Made by a program: the position numbers and the translations under genes
Assembly: GCA_031399165.1 (NCBI GenBank)
Contig: JANNOO010000035.1
Span: forward strand, 97,428 to 161,427
Origin: JAKFWI01 sp031399165
GTDB taxonomy: Bacteria; Pseudomonadota; Alphaproteobacteria; Caulobacterales; Aquidulcibacteraceae
Direction of reading: 5' to 3'
Length of the DNA: 64,000 nt
The notes under the pieces: generated by a model
Told to the model about the DNA's origin: nothing
Databases searched by the model: none
What the model saw: only the letters and a program-made list of their open reading frames with translations
Part shown: one piece after another, positions 29,637 to 37,492 of the stretch
Position numbering within the stretch: position 1 is the first letter of the stretch
Layout of the letters: every line of letters starts with the position of its first letter

Positions 29637-31520
29637 TCACATCGGCCTGGCGCCTCTCCGCTTGAAACCATGCTTATGCATCGCGCGGGTGAGCGTCATG
29701 GAATTGCGCACCTGATCGGCGTCCTTGGCTTTATCGTCATCGCTAAGAGAATCCCACGGCACGATGTTCGGATGCACGCGCAGGCGATTGTCGCGCTTTT
29801 CACCGGGCCGCCAGCCGGAAAGCAGGCGCTCGGCCATCCAGCGCGTGTGCTCAAGTTCAGCGAGCCGCATGACTTCGGCATCGCTCATCTCCGGCGCCAT
29901 CTCGCCCTTTTCGCCTTCGGCGGCAGGCGTCCAGCCGGCGTCCCACATTTTGACCATTGCGTGATCGGCGACGGCGCGGCTGGCGGTGCGATAGGTTTCG
30001 CCGACATCGCCCCAGTTCCGGCGCACCGCTTCCAGCTCGCGGCCCGCAGGCTTGCCACGGCGATCAACGCCCATCTGATAGATTTTGTGCGCCATCGCCG
30101 CGCCTTCATCCATCATGCCTTCGATGATCAAGCGGCGCGTGGCCGTATGCTCCACCGCGCCGAACGCCTCGATAAACGCGTCATCGACGTCCGGCGTGCG
30201 GTCTCCGGCGGCGAACTCGCGTGAGAACTCGGATTCGCTGGTTTCCTTCATGAATATCGGGATCGGCCAGAAGGCCTGCTGCTCCTCCTCGGCCAGACCG
30301 GCATTGCAGGCGCGCAGCACGCCGAGCGCCAGCGCGATATTTTCTGAATCCTGGCCTGTCGAGATCACGACGGCGGCCGGCGGACCGCGCCTGGCGTTCA
30401 CCTCGTGCAGGAAGTCTTCTGTAACGCTGCGCCCGCGCCAATCGAACGCGATGAATTCGATATCGGCTTTCCAAATATCGTGAGAACGCGCTTGTGGGTA
30501 GCGCGCATTAAACCGGCCGCGCGCGGCTTCGGCTTCGGGCGTAATCACTGTGATGTGGGGCGCGCCGAAACGCACGGACCACAGGCTCATCAGCGCGCGC
30601 ACGGCCACCGCCTCGGCGGTTTCGTCAAACCCGAAGATCGCGACATGCGGATGCACATGACCCTTGGCTTCACCAACCTGAAGCACAAAATGCCCACGCT
30701 CCTGCGCCCATTTACGCGCGGCGAGTTCGTCAAGCGAGAACGGCCGCGTTTCGATCGGCGCGGCCTTACCGCCGGCCTTTTCCAGATCGCGCTGTATCTG
30801 CGCGCGCATTTCGCGCGCCTCCTGAAGCAGGATCGGCGAGCGCATCGCCACATGCACCTTCACGTCGCTGTTGCGGTTACGCTGGCGCACCAGCGCGCGC
30901 ACCGCGGCTTCGGTTCGTAGATTGACCGTATCGTCATCGGAAAACGCCACGACATGCGAGGCGTGGTGCGACCGCGCCACGCGCAGGGCCTCCGCCGAGG
31001 CCGGATCGCCGGCCACGATCAGCACGCCCTTTTTGCGCAGCGCATGGGCGGTCTCGTCGGGCAGGTTGCTGGCGATCAGCACAACGACGTCGTGGTGATT
31101 CTTTTTTGGATCGACGCAATCATAAGCCAGGCACAGCGCCGCGCTGCTTTCGCCCGCGATCACGATATGATTGGCCGAGCCGCCGTGGAACAATTGCGCC
31201 AGCGAATGGCCAAGCTGGCCAGAAAACGCGAACAGCAAACCCACCAGCGGTACGAACATGCCGGCATAGCGCGCGATGCGCAGGCGCCAATCATTGGTGT
31301 CGCCATAGCCGTCCTGATAGGTCAGCGCGCCAATGGTCTTGTAGAAGGCGTCCTCCGGCGCGGCGTTCTGCGCCTCCCAGCCGAGGAGGCCGGCGCCAAG
31401 CCAGACCACCGCCAGCGCCGCCAGTACGCCCCAGCGCACGATGGGCGCGCGCATATGCGCCACGCCCGTCATCCAGGAGGCCAGCTTCGCCCAGCTATTG
31501 CCGCTGCTTTTCTTCGCCAT
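29637..31520 (-). CDS. Membrane protein with two TrkA/RCK-like NAD-binding regions and a C-terminal RyR domain
   Basis: 627 residues. Two membrane helices (about 28-46 and 86-105) resemble the paired helices of a channel pore region. They are followed by a Rossmann-like segment (HIVIAGESSAALCLAYDC, VVVLIASNLPDETAHALRKKG, about 120-215), a second one (HVAIFGFDETAEAVAVRAL, about 295-380), and a C-terminal RyR domain (LAELEHTRWMAERLLSGWRPG, RLRVHPNIVPWDSL, about 540-610). RyR domains in bacteria are found in conflict and NAD/ADP-ribose-related proteins. A regulated ion channel is a reasonable hypothesis; the pore signature TxGYG is not present in canonical form. Single gene. Confidence 0.78.
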   Translation of the reverse strand: MAKKSSGNSWAKLASWMTGVAHMRAPIVRWGVLAALAVVWLGAGLLGWEAQNAAPEDAFYKTIGALTYQDGYGDTNDWRLRIARYAGMFVPLVGLLFAFSGQLGHSLAQLFHGGSANHIVIAGESSAALCLAYDCVDPKKNHHDVVVLIASNLPDETAHALRKKGVLIVAGDPASAEALRVARSHHASHVVAFSDDDTVNLRTEAAVRALVRQRNRNSDVKVHVAMRSPILLQEAREMRAQIQRDLEKAGGKAAPIETRPFSLDELAARKWAQERGHFVLQVGEAKGHVHPHVAIFGFDETAEAVAVRALMSLWSVRFGAPHITVITPEAEAARGRFNARYPQARSHDIWKADIEFIAFDWRGRSVTEDFLHEVNARRGPPAAVVISTGQDSENIALALGVLRACNAGLAEEEQQAFWPIPIFMKETSESEFSREFAAGDRTPDVDDAFIEAFGAVEHTATRRLIIEGMMDEGAAMAHKIYQMGVDRRGKPAGRELEAVRRNWGDVGETYRTASRAVADHAMVKMWDAGWTPAAEGEKGEMAPEMSDAEVMRLAELEHTRWMAERLLSGWRPGEKRDNRLRVHPNIVPWDSLSDDDKAKDADQVRNSMTLTRAMHKHGFKRRGARPM

Positions 31521-31606
31521 GAAACCCCGCCTCGCGGCACGCTAGCGCATCAGCCGCCCTCCCCGCGAGCGCGATCATCGCTTAGGATCGCGCCGGGAGA
31601 AAGCTC

Positions 31607-32062
31607 ATGGAATACCTGCACACAATGGTGCGCGTGGCCGATCTGGACGCCGCGCTGGATTTCTACTGCGCCAAGCTCGGGCTGGAGGAAGTACGCCGGG
31701 TCGAGAGCGAGAAGGGCCGCTTCACGCTCGTGTTTCTGGCGACGCCCAGTGACGCCGCGAGGCTCAAAGGCGCGGACAAGACGACAGCGATGAGCCCCAT
31801 GATTGAGCTCACCTATAATTGGGATCCCGAAACCTACACCGGCGGGCGCAATTTTGGTCATCTGGCTTACGCGGTCGACGACATCTACGCCGCCTGCCAG
31901 CGGCTGATGGACGGCGGCGTTATGATTAACCGCCCGCCGCGCGACGGCCACATGGCGTTTGTCCGCTCGCCAGACGGAATTTCGATCGAGCTGCTGCAGA
32001 AAGGCGGCGCACTGGCGCCAGCAGAGCCCTGGGCGAGCATGCCGAATAGCGGAACCTGGTGA
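31607..32062 (+). CDS. Glyoxalase I-like VOC family protein (lactoylglutathione lyase)
   Basis: 151 residues. A beta-alpha-beta-beta-beta pair is visible. Putative metal ligands sit at the expected places: His5 in YLHTMVRV, Glu in MIELTYNW, His in FGHLAYAV and Glu in SIELLQKG. The NWDPETYTGGRNFGHLA segment is typical of glyoxalase I, which isomerises the glutathione-methylglyoxal hemithioacetal. It is divergent from the RyR gene over about 85 bp and is the last chromosomal gene before the IS island. Confidence 0.88.
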   Translation: MEYLHTMVRVADLDAALDFYCAKLGLEEVRRVESEKGRFTLVFLATPSDAARLKGADKTTAMSPMIELTYNWDPETYTGGRNFGHLAYAVDDIYAACQRLMDGGVMINRPPRDGHMAFVRSPDGISIELLQKGGALAPAEPWASMPNSGTW

Positions 32063-32317
32063 AGTTGGAGGCAAGGCGGAGGCTTGTCAGGTGGTGGTCG
32101 TTCGGCTTTGTGGTTTTCAGGGCGGGGCGCACTTCAATGTTCGCCGCGGTTTCGTTGCACCCATCAAAGTCCTGGCTTAGCCGGCCGTTGACGCCTGAAG
32201 ATTTCGGGCGCATCGGCAAGTGCGGCCCGACCGGGACCACGTGTTTCTACTTATTCCCAAGACCAATTTGACGCGGCTCGCTTCGAGCAAGTACGCGTCC
32301 TCGGCGGGGGCGCGCAT
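32063..32317. other. Gene-free segment left of the IS island
   Basis: No convincing gene. A 46-codon minus-strand frame (start at 32317, ending 32177) and a short plus-strand frame reading FDAARFEQVRVLGGGAHQKKG into the IS end exist but have no family support. The right end is the reconstructed target of the IS insertions, so the segment may be the stump of an interrupted locus. Confidence 0.4.
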
Positions 32318-32327
32318 CAAAAAAAGG
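32318..32327. repeat. Direct repeat copy 1 (left flank of IS island)
   Basis: CAAAAAAAGG directly before the left terminal inverted repeat of the first element. The identical 10 bases recur at 35488-35497 and 37493-37502. IS1595 elements make 8-bp target duplications, so 8 of the 10 are probably the duplication; the homopolymer prevents an exact boundary. Confidence 0.75.
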
Positions 32328-32395
32328 GTGACTATATACGAGCTTGACCCACGATAATTTTGTGGTAAGGTAAGTCCTGTCATAAGGGCTCTACC

Positions 32396-33346
32396 GTGCT
32401 CAACCAGTTTTCCTCCCTTCAAGACCTGTTCAAGGCATTCCCAGACGACGCCACGGCGCTCAAGCATTTTGAGTCCGTCCACTGGAAGCACGGCGCGTTC
32501 TGCCCCTACTGCCGGGGAAAACGCGTCATGCATTTCAAAGACGGCAAGACGCATAAATGCTCGGATTGCCGGAAGCGCTTCTCGGTCAAAACCGCCACGG
32601 TTTTCGAAGACACTAAGCTGGGTATGCACATCTGGTTCGCGGCGATGTGGCTGCTGCTGAACCGCCCGAAGGGGATCGCCAGCACGCAGCTCGCCACCGA
32701 TTTGAACATCACCCAGAAGAGCGCGTGGTTCGTGCTGCATCGCCTGCGCTACGCTTCCAAGACGCGGAGTTTCTCTCGCCCTTTAGCGGGTAGCGTGGAA
32801 GCCGACGAAACCTACGTCGGCGGCCGCGCTAAAAACATGTCGAAGGCGCGCCGCGAGCGTTCTGGCGTCGGCGTTGGCGGACAGGGCAAAACAATCGTCA
32901 TGGGCATGATCGAACGCCCGGCGGATGGCGCGGGCGAAGTTCGCGCGAAAATCATTCCGGACAACACTACACGCACCATTCAGGCCGAAGTCCGCGCGAA
33001 CGTCGCGCCGGGCGCTACGCTAATGACCGATCAGGCCAGCGCCTATATCGGCATGGGAGAGTATCGGCACGAGGTCGTTAATCACGGCAAACAACAGTTC
33101 GCACGCGGGCCGTTCCATACCAACAGCATTGAAGGCTTCTGGTCCCTAGCGAAGCGCCAGTATCACGGCACGCACCACTGGATCAGCCCGAAGCATCTGG
33201 ACGCCTATCTCGACGAAATGTCCTACCGCTGGAATCGCCGCGATACACACAAGACCGTTCGCGTGGACGGTTTGCTGGAACGTGTCTCTGGTAGATTGAC
33301 CTACAACCAACTGATTGCTGATGGCCAAAAACAAACCGCCGCCTGA
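32396..33346 (+). CDS. IS1595-family transposase (element 1)
   Basis: 316 residues from a GTG start. An N-terminal zinc ribbon has Cys pairs CPYC and CSDC (about residues 36-60), followed by a helical DNA-binding region, then the DDE-type catalytic domain with VEADETYVGG (first Asp), LMTDQASAYIG (second Asp) and FHTNSIEGFWSLAKRQYHGTHH (N/E region). This is the ISXO2-like domain of IS1595. It catalyses transposition of the element. The last 26 bp overlap the RhuM-family gene. Residues look intact, so the element may be active. Confidence 0.93.
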   Translation: MLNQFSSLQDLFKAFPDDATALKHFESVHWKHGAFCPYCRGKRVMHFKDGKTHKCSDCRKRFSVKTATVFEDTKLGMHIWFAAMWLLLNRPKGIASTQLATDLNITQKSAWFVLHRLRYASKTRSFSRPLAGSVEADETYVGGRAKNMSKARRERSGVGVGGQGKTIVMGMIERPADGAGEVRAKIIPDNTTRTIQAEVRANVAPGATLMTDQASAYIGMGEYRHEVVNHGKQQFARGPFHTNSIEGFWSLAKRQYHGTHHWISPKHLDAYLDEMSYRWNRRDTHKTVRVDGLLERVSGRLTYNQLIADGQKQTAA

Positions 33347-34388
33347 GACCCCGTTCAAGCTGGACGGCATGGACCTCGACGAAGCGCTGGAGCGCTTCGC
33401 GGGCGTGCCGTTGGACGAAGTGAAAGAAGAAGAGGCGAAGGGACGCGAGGTCCGGCTGGTCCAGCGTGAAGGTGACGATGCGCCGCCGATTCTGTTTTAC
33501 GCGACGGACAAGGGCGTAAAGCTGGAACTGCGAGTAACGGACGGCGAGTTATGGTTAACGCAGTTGCAGATGGCCAATTTGTACGGCGTGGACGTGCGAT
33601 CGGTAAACGATCACATTCAAAAGTACCTCGCCGATGGCGAGATCGACGATTCAGTTATCCGGAAATTCCGGATAACTGCCGCTGACGGAAAATCATACGA
33701 CACGAATCATTACGCGCTCGATGTGGCGTTCTATGTCGGCTACCGCGTCAACACCCGGCAGGGCGCGCTGTTTCGGAAGGCCGCCACCGACATCCTGATT
33801 CGCTTCGCCAAGTTCGGATACGCGATGGACGTTGAGCGCCTCAAGGCGCCAGACCAGCCGAGCATCGTGGATGAGCTTAAAGACATCATCCGCGAGATTC
33901 GCGCGTCGAGCCAGAACACCTATCGCGAGGTCAGGCGAATCGTTTCGCTTTGCCAAGACTACGATGGGCGGAGCGAAACCGCGCGAGCCTTTTACGCTCG
34001 CATGGAAAACAAGTTGCTCTACGCCGCAGCATCGAAGACCGCTCCGGAAATCATCCTAGAGCGCGCGGACGCCAACCAGCCCGACATGGGCCTGACCTAC
34101 TACACAGGAAAGCGCGGACCGACCCAGGCGGACGTGAAGGTCGCAAACAACTATCTGGCCGAAGGCGAAGCGCGTGTAAAAAACCGCATCACTGTCATGC
34201 TGCTCGACTATTTCGAGGACCAGCTTGATCAGGGCCGGCTCGTCGTTATGGCGGACGCCGAACTCAAGATGGACGAGTTCATACGCTTTAACAATTGGCC
34301 GCTGTTGCGAGACGCTGGGCGCGTAAGCCGCGTCGCCGCGGACCGCCGCGCTATCGAGCAGCAAAAGCTGTTTATCGGTCGCGATTGA
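33321..34388 (+). CDS. RhuM-family protein with IS-associated N-terminal extension (passenger gene)
   Basis: 355 residues from the ATG at 33321, inside the transposase 3' end (26-bp overlap, different frame). Residues 1-45 are an acidic leader (FKLDGMDLDEALERFAGV) of the type I recall as stand-alone ORFs after IS1595 transposases. Residues about 72-165 match the RhuM core (ELWLTQLQMANLYGVDVRSVNDHIQKYL, then SYDTNHYALDVAFYVGYRVNTRQG). The C-terminal third contains the conserved YTGKRGPTQADVKVANNYL region. RhuM was named in Salmonella SPI-3; biochemical role is not established. Cargo of element 1. Confidence 0.82.
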   Translation: MAKNKPPPETPFKLDGMDLDEALERFAGVPLDEVKEEEAKGREVRLVQREGDDAPPILFYATDKGVKLELRVTDGELWLTQLQMANLYGVDVRSVNDHIQKYLADGEIDDSVIRKFRITAADGKSYDTNHYALDVAFYVGYRVNTRQGALFRKAATDILIRFAKFGYAMDVERLKAPDQPSIVDELKDIIREIRASSQNTYREVRRIVSLCQDYDGRSETARAFYARMENKLLYAAASKTAPEIILERADANQPDMGLTYYTGKRGPTQADVKVANNYLAEGEARVKNRITVMLLDYFEDQLDQGRLVVMADAELKMDEFIRFNNWPLLRDAGRVSRVAADRRAIEQQKLFIGRD

Positions 34389-34389
34389 A

Positions 34390-34689
34390 ATGCCCGCACC
34401 CCCGTATCCGCAGCAAATACTGTTCGAAGACGGCTGGGACGACGCTTTGCCAAGTGAGTTCATCAACGAGATCGAATTGCTGGTCGATCACGAAATCAGG
34501 ATGACCAATCCTGATGAAACGGGCAGCGGCACCGATGGAACGAAGTGTCTCAGCTATTGCAGGTACATCCCGCCGCACGGACTGCTTGTGCATTGGGACT
34601 GCGATGACGACGTCGCGAAAATCAGAGAGGTCGTGATGATCGTCGATGGCGAAGATTTTGAGACGCCGCCGGACGATACGAACCCCTAA
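34390..34689 (+). CDS. Small acidic hypothetical protein in IS element 1
   Basis: 99 residues, ATG one base after the RhuM stop, so translation is probably coupled. It is acidic (many Asp/Glu), with GSGTDGTKCLSYCRYIPPHG and LLVHWDCDDDV. No family is recognised. It overlaps by 4 bp the stop of the convergent Panacea-like gene. Being coupled to a RhuM-family gene inside an IS, it could be a partner or antidote; this is inference from position only. Confidence 0.55.
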   Translation: MPAPPYPQQILFEDGWDDALPSEFINEIELLVDHEIRMTNPDETGSGTDGTKCLSYCRYIPPHGLLVHWDCDDDVAKIREVVMIVDGEDFETPPDDTNP

Positions 34690-35237
34690 CCGACGCGACG
34701 CCCGTCTGACACAGGCGGTCGCTTGCCGGGCAACAACATGAACGCGGTTGCGTATGGGACCCTATCCCCGTAGCGCTCCACGCTGCCCCATGGCCGTTCG
34801 TGGGAAAAATCGCTGAGGTCGGTTTGATCTATCCCGCACACCCACTCTGCCCAGAAACCGACATGAGCGCGCTCCTCTGCCTTCAAAAGGTTCGACGCGC
34901 CGGCGCCACGCCCCTCGACGATTTTGAAAACTTGGCGCGGGACCCCGAACAATATCTGACGATCAATGCGGATCACGCCGCTTCGCTCCAGCGTGTCGAG
35001 CGCCCAGTCTAAATATCGCGCGGCAGGCCCGAAAGGCTCTTTCAGATACTCTGCACCGGTGATCGGGGAGCGCCACACGATGTAGGCGGTCATGTCGGCG
35101 TAGTAGAGGGCAAGGTGAAGACGAGCCTTCCCGAGTCGCTCCGGATGATTGCCCGCTCTGGCAATGGCCTCAGTGACCGCCTCTAGGAAGCGCTCTTTGT
35201 GAAACCGGATATCGGGTTCTGACGACTGCTGAACCAT
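34686..35237 (-). CDS. Panacea / SocA-like (DUF4065) antitoxin-domain protein, apparently without an adjacent toxin
   Basis: 183 residues from the ATG at 35237 (a start at 35255 adds six). The core LHLALYYADMTAYIVWRSPITGAEYLKEPFGPAARYLDWAL matches the Panacea pattern (leucine-rich helix, YFAD, PITGxxY, K/YGP). In known systems Panacea domains neutralise diverse toxins (PanAT) or act as proteolysis adaptors (SocA). Here no tandem toxin gene is seen: the convergent neighbours are the 99-residue protein and RhuM. Two AGAACAT direct repeats 11 bp apart lie just upstream (35249-35266) and could be an autoregulatory site. Confidence 0.6.
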   Translation of the reverse strand: MVQQSSEPDIRFHKERFLEAVTEAIARAGNHPERLGKARLHLALYYADMTAYIVWRSPITGAEYLKEPFGPAARYLDWALDTLERSGVIRIDRQILFGVPRQVFKIVEGRGAGASNLLKAEERAHVGFWAEWVCGIDQTDLSDFSHERPWGSVERYGDRVPYATAFMLLPGKRPPVSDGRRVG

Positions 35238-35487
35238 TATGCACACCCAGAACATATAGAGAACATCAAGCTAGTTGTCCATCAGTAGGGCCCAATAAGG
35301 CTGAAGGCGCCCGCCTAATGGCAGGTTAACGCAGGTCGGCCCGGCGGTAGGATAGCGGCGCTGAGTGATTCGCGGGCTGGATGTGCACACGTCCGCCACG
35401 TCGCTTCGGATAAGATCGCGCGCGCTGTGCGCAAGTCTTGTTCGCTTGCGGATCGAATATGAATGGGTCAAATTGCGATATACTCTC

Positions 35488-35497
35488 CAAAAAAAGG
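35488..35497. repeat. Direct repeat copy 2 (between the two IS elements)
   Basis: CAAAAAAAGG, identical to the copies at 32318-32327 and 37493-37502. It separates the right inverted repeat of element 1 from the left inverted repeat of element 2, as expected if both elements used the same target. Confidence 0.75.
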
Positions 35498-35544
35498 ACG
35501 ATAGTCACCTTGACATAGTACGGCTCAACCCCTAGATTGGGGTC

Positions 35545-36474
35545 ATGGCCGATTACCTTTCCAAACCGATTTTTAACGACGCCGACAAAGCCCGCGAATG
35601 GCTTGAAGCGCGTCTGTGGCCGGATGGTCCGATCTGCCCGCATTGCGGCACGGTCGATGAAGCCACGCTGATGAAGGGCAAGACGACGCGCCCCGGCCTG
35701 TATCAGTGCAATGCCTGCCGCGAGCCGTTCACGGTGACAGTCGGCACGCTCTATGAGCGCTCGAAAATTGCGCTGCATATCTGGCTGAAAGCGACCTACC
35801 TGCTGATGGCGTCCAAGAAGGGCATCAGCAAAAACCAAATGTCGCGCATGCTGGGCGTGTCTCAGAAGTCGGCGTGGTTCCTGAGGCATCGCATCCGCGA
35901 AGCGCTCAAAGGCGACAACGCTTTGCTTGGCAGCACTGGCGGCCCGGTTGAAGTGGACGAAACTTTCATCGGACGCAAAACCGGCGTGAAGGTCGCGACC
36001 GGCTACGAGCACAAGCGCAAGGTTCTGGCGCTGGTTGATCGCAGCACAGGTCGCGCCCGTTCAATGGTAGTGGACAAGCTTACTATCGGCGCCTTGCTGC
36101 CGATCCTTGAAGCGAACATCGCCAAGGAAGCGCACGTCATGACCGATCAGGCGGGCTATTATCGCTACCTCAGCAAGACGTTCCGCATGCACTCGACCGT
36201 CAATCACGCGGTCAGCGAATATGTGCGCGGCGAGACGCACACGAACACGATTGAAGGCTACTTTTCGATCTTCAAGCGTGGGATGAAAGGCGTTTATCAG
36301 CATTGCGGCGAAGGCCATTTGAACCGCTATCTGGCCGAATTCGATTTCCGCTACTCCAACCGCGTGAAGCTGGGCGTTGACGACATGACGCGCACCGAGC
36401 GCGCCGTTGACGGTATCGTCGGCAAGCGTCTGACCTATCGGCGGCTTGGTGGAGAACAGCCCCAAGCTCATTAG
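35545..36474 (+). CDS. IS1595-family transposase (element 2)
   Basis: 309 residues, ATG at 35545. An N-terminal zinc ribbon has CPHC and CNAC (about residues 31-55), with a later LGVSQKSAWFLRHRIR segment shared with element 1's transposase. The catalytic domain shows PVEVDETFIGRK (first Asp), VMTDQAGYYRYL (second Asp) and THTNTIEGYFSIFKRGMKGVYQHC (N/E region). All catalytic landmarks are intact. It is diverged from the element 1 enzyme across most of its length, so the two elements belong to different IS1595 subgroups. Confidence 0.93.
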   Translation: MADYLSKPIFNDADKAREWLEARLWPDGPICPHCGTVDEATLMKGKTTRPGLYQCNACREPFTVTVGTLYERSKIALHIWLKATYLLMASKKGISKNQMSRMLGVSQKSAWFLRHRIREALKGDNALLGSTGGPVEVDETFIGRKTGVKVATGYEHKRKVLALVDRSTGRARSMVVDKLTIGALLPILEANIAKEAHVMTDQAGYYRYLSKTFRMHSTVNHAVSEYVRGETHTNTIEGYFSIFKRGMKGVYQHCGEGHLNRYLAEFDFRYSNRVKLGVDDMTRTERAVDGIVGKRLTYRRLGGEQPQAH

Positions 36475-36530
36475 GGCGAAGGGCAACACTCACACGCGCT
36501 GGAAGCAGAAGCGCAGGAAGCGCCGCGTCG

Positions 36531-36683
36531 CTAAGCCTTAGATTGTTTAGGCTTTGCCTTGGTGGGCGCTTTCGGCTTTGCTGGCCGCTTCATGGGTGGG
36601 GAGTGCAGCGCTGCGTCAACGGCCTTCTCGAATCGCCGCCTAGCCTCGTCTGCGCTGTATTGATCGTCGGTCTTCTTTGTCAT
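36531..36683 (-). CDS. Small Lys/Pro-rich protein divergent from the HEPN-like gene
   Basis: 50 residues from the ATG at 36683. It begins MTKKTDDQYSADEARRRFEK and ends in a basic tail of KPKAPTK-type repeats. Similar short proteins with an EARRRFExA motif and basic tail occur, as I recall, beside IS and toxin-like genes in alphaproteobacteria. The start codon overlaps that of the HEPN-like gene by 2 bp in divergent orientation, so both are tightly linked. An antitoxin-like role would be inference only. Confidence 0.5.
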   Translation of the reverse strand: MTKKTDDQYSADEARRRFEKAVDAALHSPPMKRPAKPKAPTKAKPKQSKA

Positions 36684-37401
36684 GCCAAATCCACTTTCAA
36701 AGGTCAGACCGAACGCGAAGCCAAACTTTTGGGAGGGTGCGCTGCTGTCGAGGCCGCGCCTCGCGCTACGCATGGCGGAATCCATTTCGGCGTGGGCGCG
36801 GACTGAGGCGGCGATGGGGTCATTCTTGGCTCACATCTTCGGGGCAGACGCCAGAACCGGCATCGCCATGTTTCAAGCTATCACGAGCGGCGTCGCCAGA
36901 AGTAGCGTACTACGCGCCGCAGCTGAGGCCGCACTAAAATCAGACCTTCTGGAATACTTTGAAGCGATCGTCCTCTTCATAAAACCAGCCGTGAAGGCGC
37001 GAAATGATATGGCCCACCACATCTGGGGCACTTGTGAAGAACTGCCAAAAGCCCTGTTGCTCACCGACCCCAAGGTCTGGGCCTACTACTCGCTGGCAAC
37101 GATTGAGATGTCAGAAGACATGATGCGCAATCCCACCGCCTATCGCTCCGCGCCTGGTGAGGAGGTGACGATTTTTGCGCCGCCGTTCCCACTTGACCAA
37201 GTCGCTGTGTACGTCGAGCGCGATTTTCGAAATGTCACCGCCATAGCGCTCACGGGTGCTCGTTTTCTGAACTATCTGTCACTAATGGCGCGATGGCCAA
37301 ATAACGTTGGATTGCACCGCCTGCTATTAGACGAGCCTCTCTTTCAGAAAGCACTGTCTCAGTCCAACCGCGCTCGAAATAAGACAGCAGCTCCGCCGTG
37401 A
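36682..37401 (+). CDS. HEPN-like hypothetical protein (passenger of IS element 2)
   Basis: 239 residues. A helical region (MAESISAWARTEAAMGSFLAHIFG, FIKPAVKARNDMAHHIWG) contains RNDMAH, an R-X4-H match to the HEPN RNase motif at about residues 110-115. The AHHIWGxxxELPxALLLTDP segment recalls a family of alphaproteobacterial hypotheticals. HEPN proteins cleave RNA in toxin-antitoxin, CRISPR and abortive-infection systems. Catalysis is not shown here. The gene is divergent from the 50-residue basic ORF, and its 3' end is antisense to another frame. Confidence 0.55.
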   Translation: MPNPLSKVRPNAKPNFWEGALLSRPRLALRMAESISAWARTEAAMGSFLAHIFGADARTGIAMFQAITSGVARSSVLRAAAEAALKSDLLEYFEAIVLFIKPAVKARNDMAHHIWGTCEELPKALLLTDPKVWAYYSLATIEMSEDMMRNPTAYRSAPGEEVTIFAPPFPLDQVAVYVERDFRNVTAIALTGARFLNYLSLMARWPNNVGLHRLLLDEPLFQKALSQSNRARNKTAAPP

Positions 37402-37459
37402 TGGCGTCGTGCAAGCGGGTGTAACTCTGCGGCGATAGCGGAGATGGGCTCTGTACCAT
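37250..37459 (-). CDS. Possible small protein at the right end of IS element 2
   Basis: 69 residues; about 150 bp are antisense to the HEPN-like gene's 3' end. The composition looks protein-like (RLHDAITAELLSYFERGW, LSEREARLIAGGAI), and it starts just inside the right inverted repeat. Both this frame and the HEPN C-terminus cannot easily be equally conserved, so one may be fortuitous. No family is recognised. Confidence 0.3.
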   Translation of the reverse strand: MVQSPSPLSPQSYTRLHDAITAELLSYFERGWTETVLSEREARLIAGGAIQRYLAIAPLVTDSSENEHP

Positions 37460-37492
37460 CCCTAGTATGTACTACGTCAGGGTGACTATTGT

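Larger units (their letters stand above)
32328..35487. mobile_element. IS1595-family element 1 with passenger genes
   Basis: About 3.16 kb between terminal inverted repeats GTGACTATATACGAGCTTGACCC (left in part; 32328-32350) and the reverse complement of 35465-35487; 16 of 23 positions match, including a perfect TTGACCC block. Flanked on both sides by CAAAAAAAGG. It holds a transposase, a RhuM-family gene overlapping it, a small acidic protein and a Panacea-like gene on the other strand. IS1595 groups with passenger genes (ISNwi1, ISNha5 groups) are known. An alternative right end at 35509 (ATAGTCACC) is discussed under rejected items. Confidence 0.7.
35498..37492. mobile_element. IS1595-family element 2 with passenger genes
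   Basis: About 2.0 kb between inverted repeats ACGATAGTCACCTTGACATA... (35498-35521) and the reverse complement of 37469-37492; 21 of 24 positions match. Both ends abut CAAAAAAAGG. It contains a transposase only distantly similar to that of element 1, a HEPN-like gene, a divergent small basic ORF and a possible convergent ORF. The inverted repeats differ from element 1, so this is not a duplication of it. Confidence 0.75.

Noticed and set aside
32177..32317. 46-codon minus-strand frame beginning MRAPAEDAYLLEASRV, resembling an AlpA-type helix-turn-helix start
   Set aside because: The resemblance covers under 20 residues, the rest does not fit, and the start lies at the IS target. Not supported as a gene.
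35271..35471. 66-residue minus-strand frame near the right end of IS element 1
   Set aside because: Low-complexity, Arg-rich, without family similarity or a ribosome site; probably accidental.
32326..35509. Alternative boundary for IS element 1 using GGTGACTAT at the left and ATAGTCACC at 35501-35509 as its inverted repeats
   Set aside because: Only 9 bp match, and ATAGTCACC is better explained as part of the 21/24 inverted repeat of element 2. The direct repeat also favours the boundary at 35487. It remains a secondary possibility.
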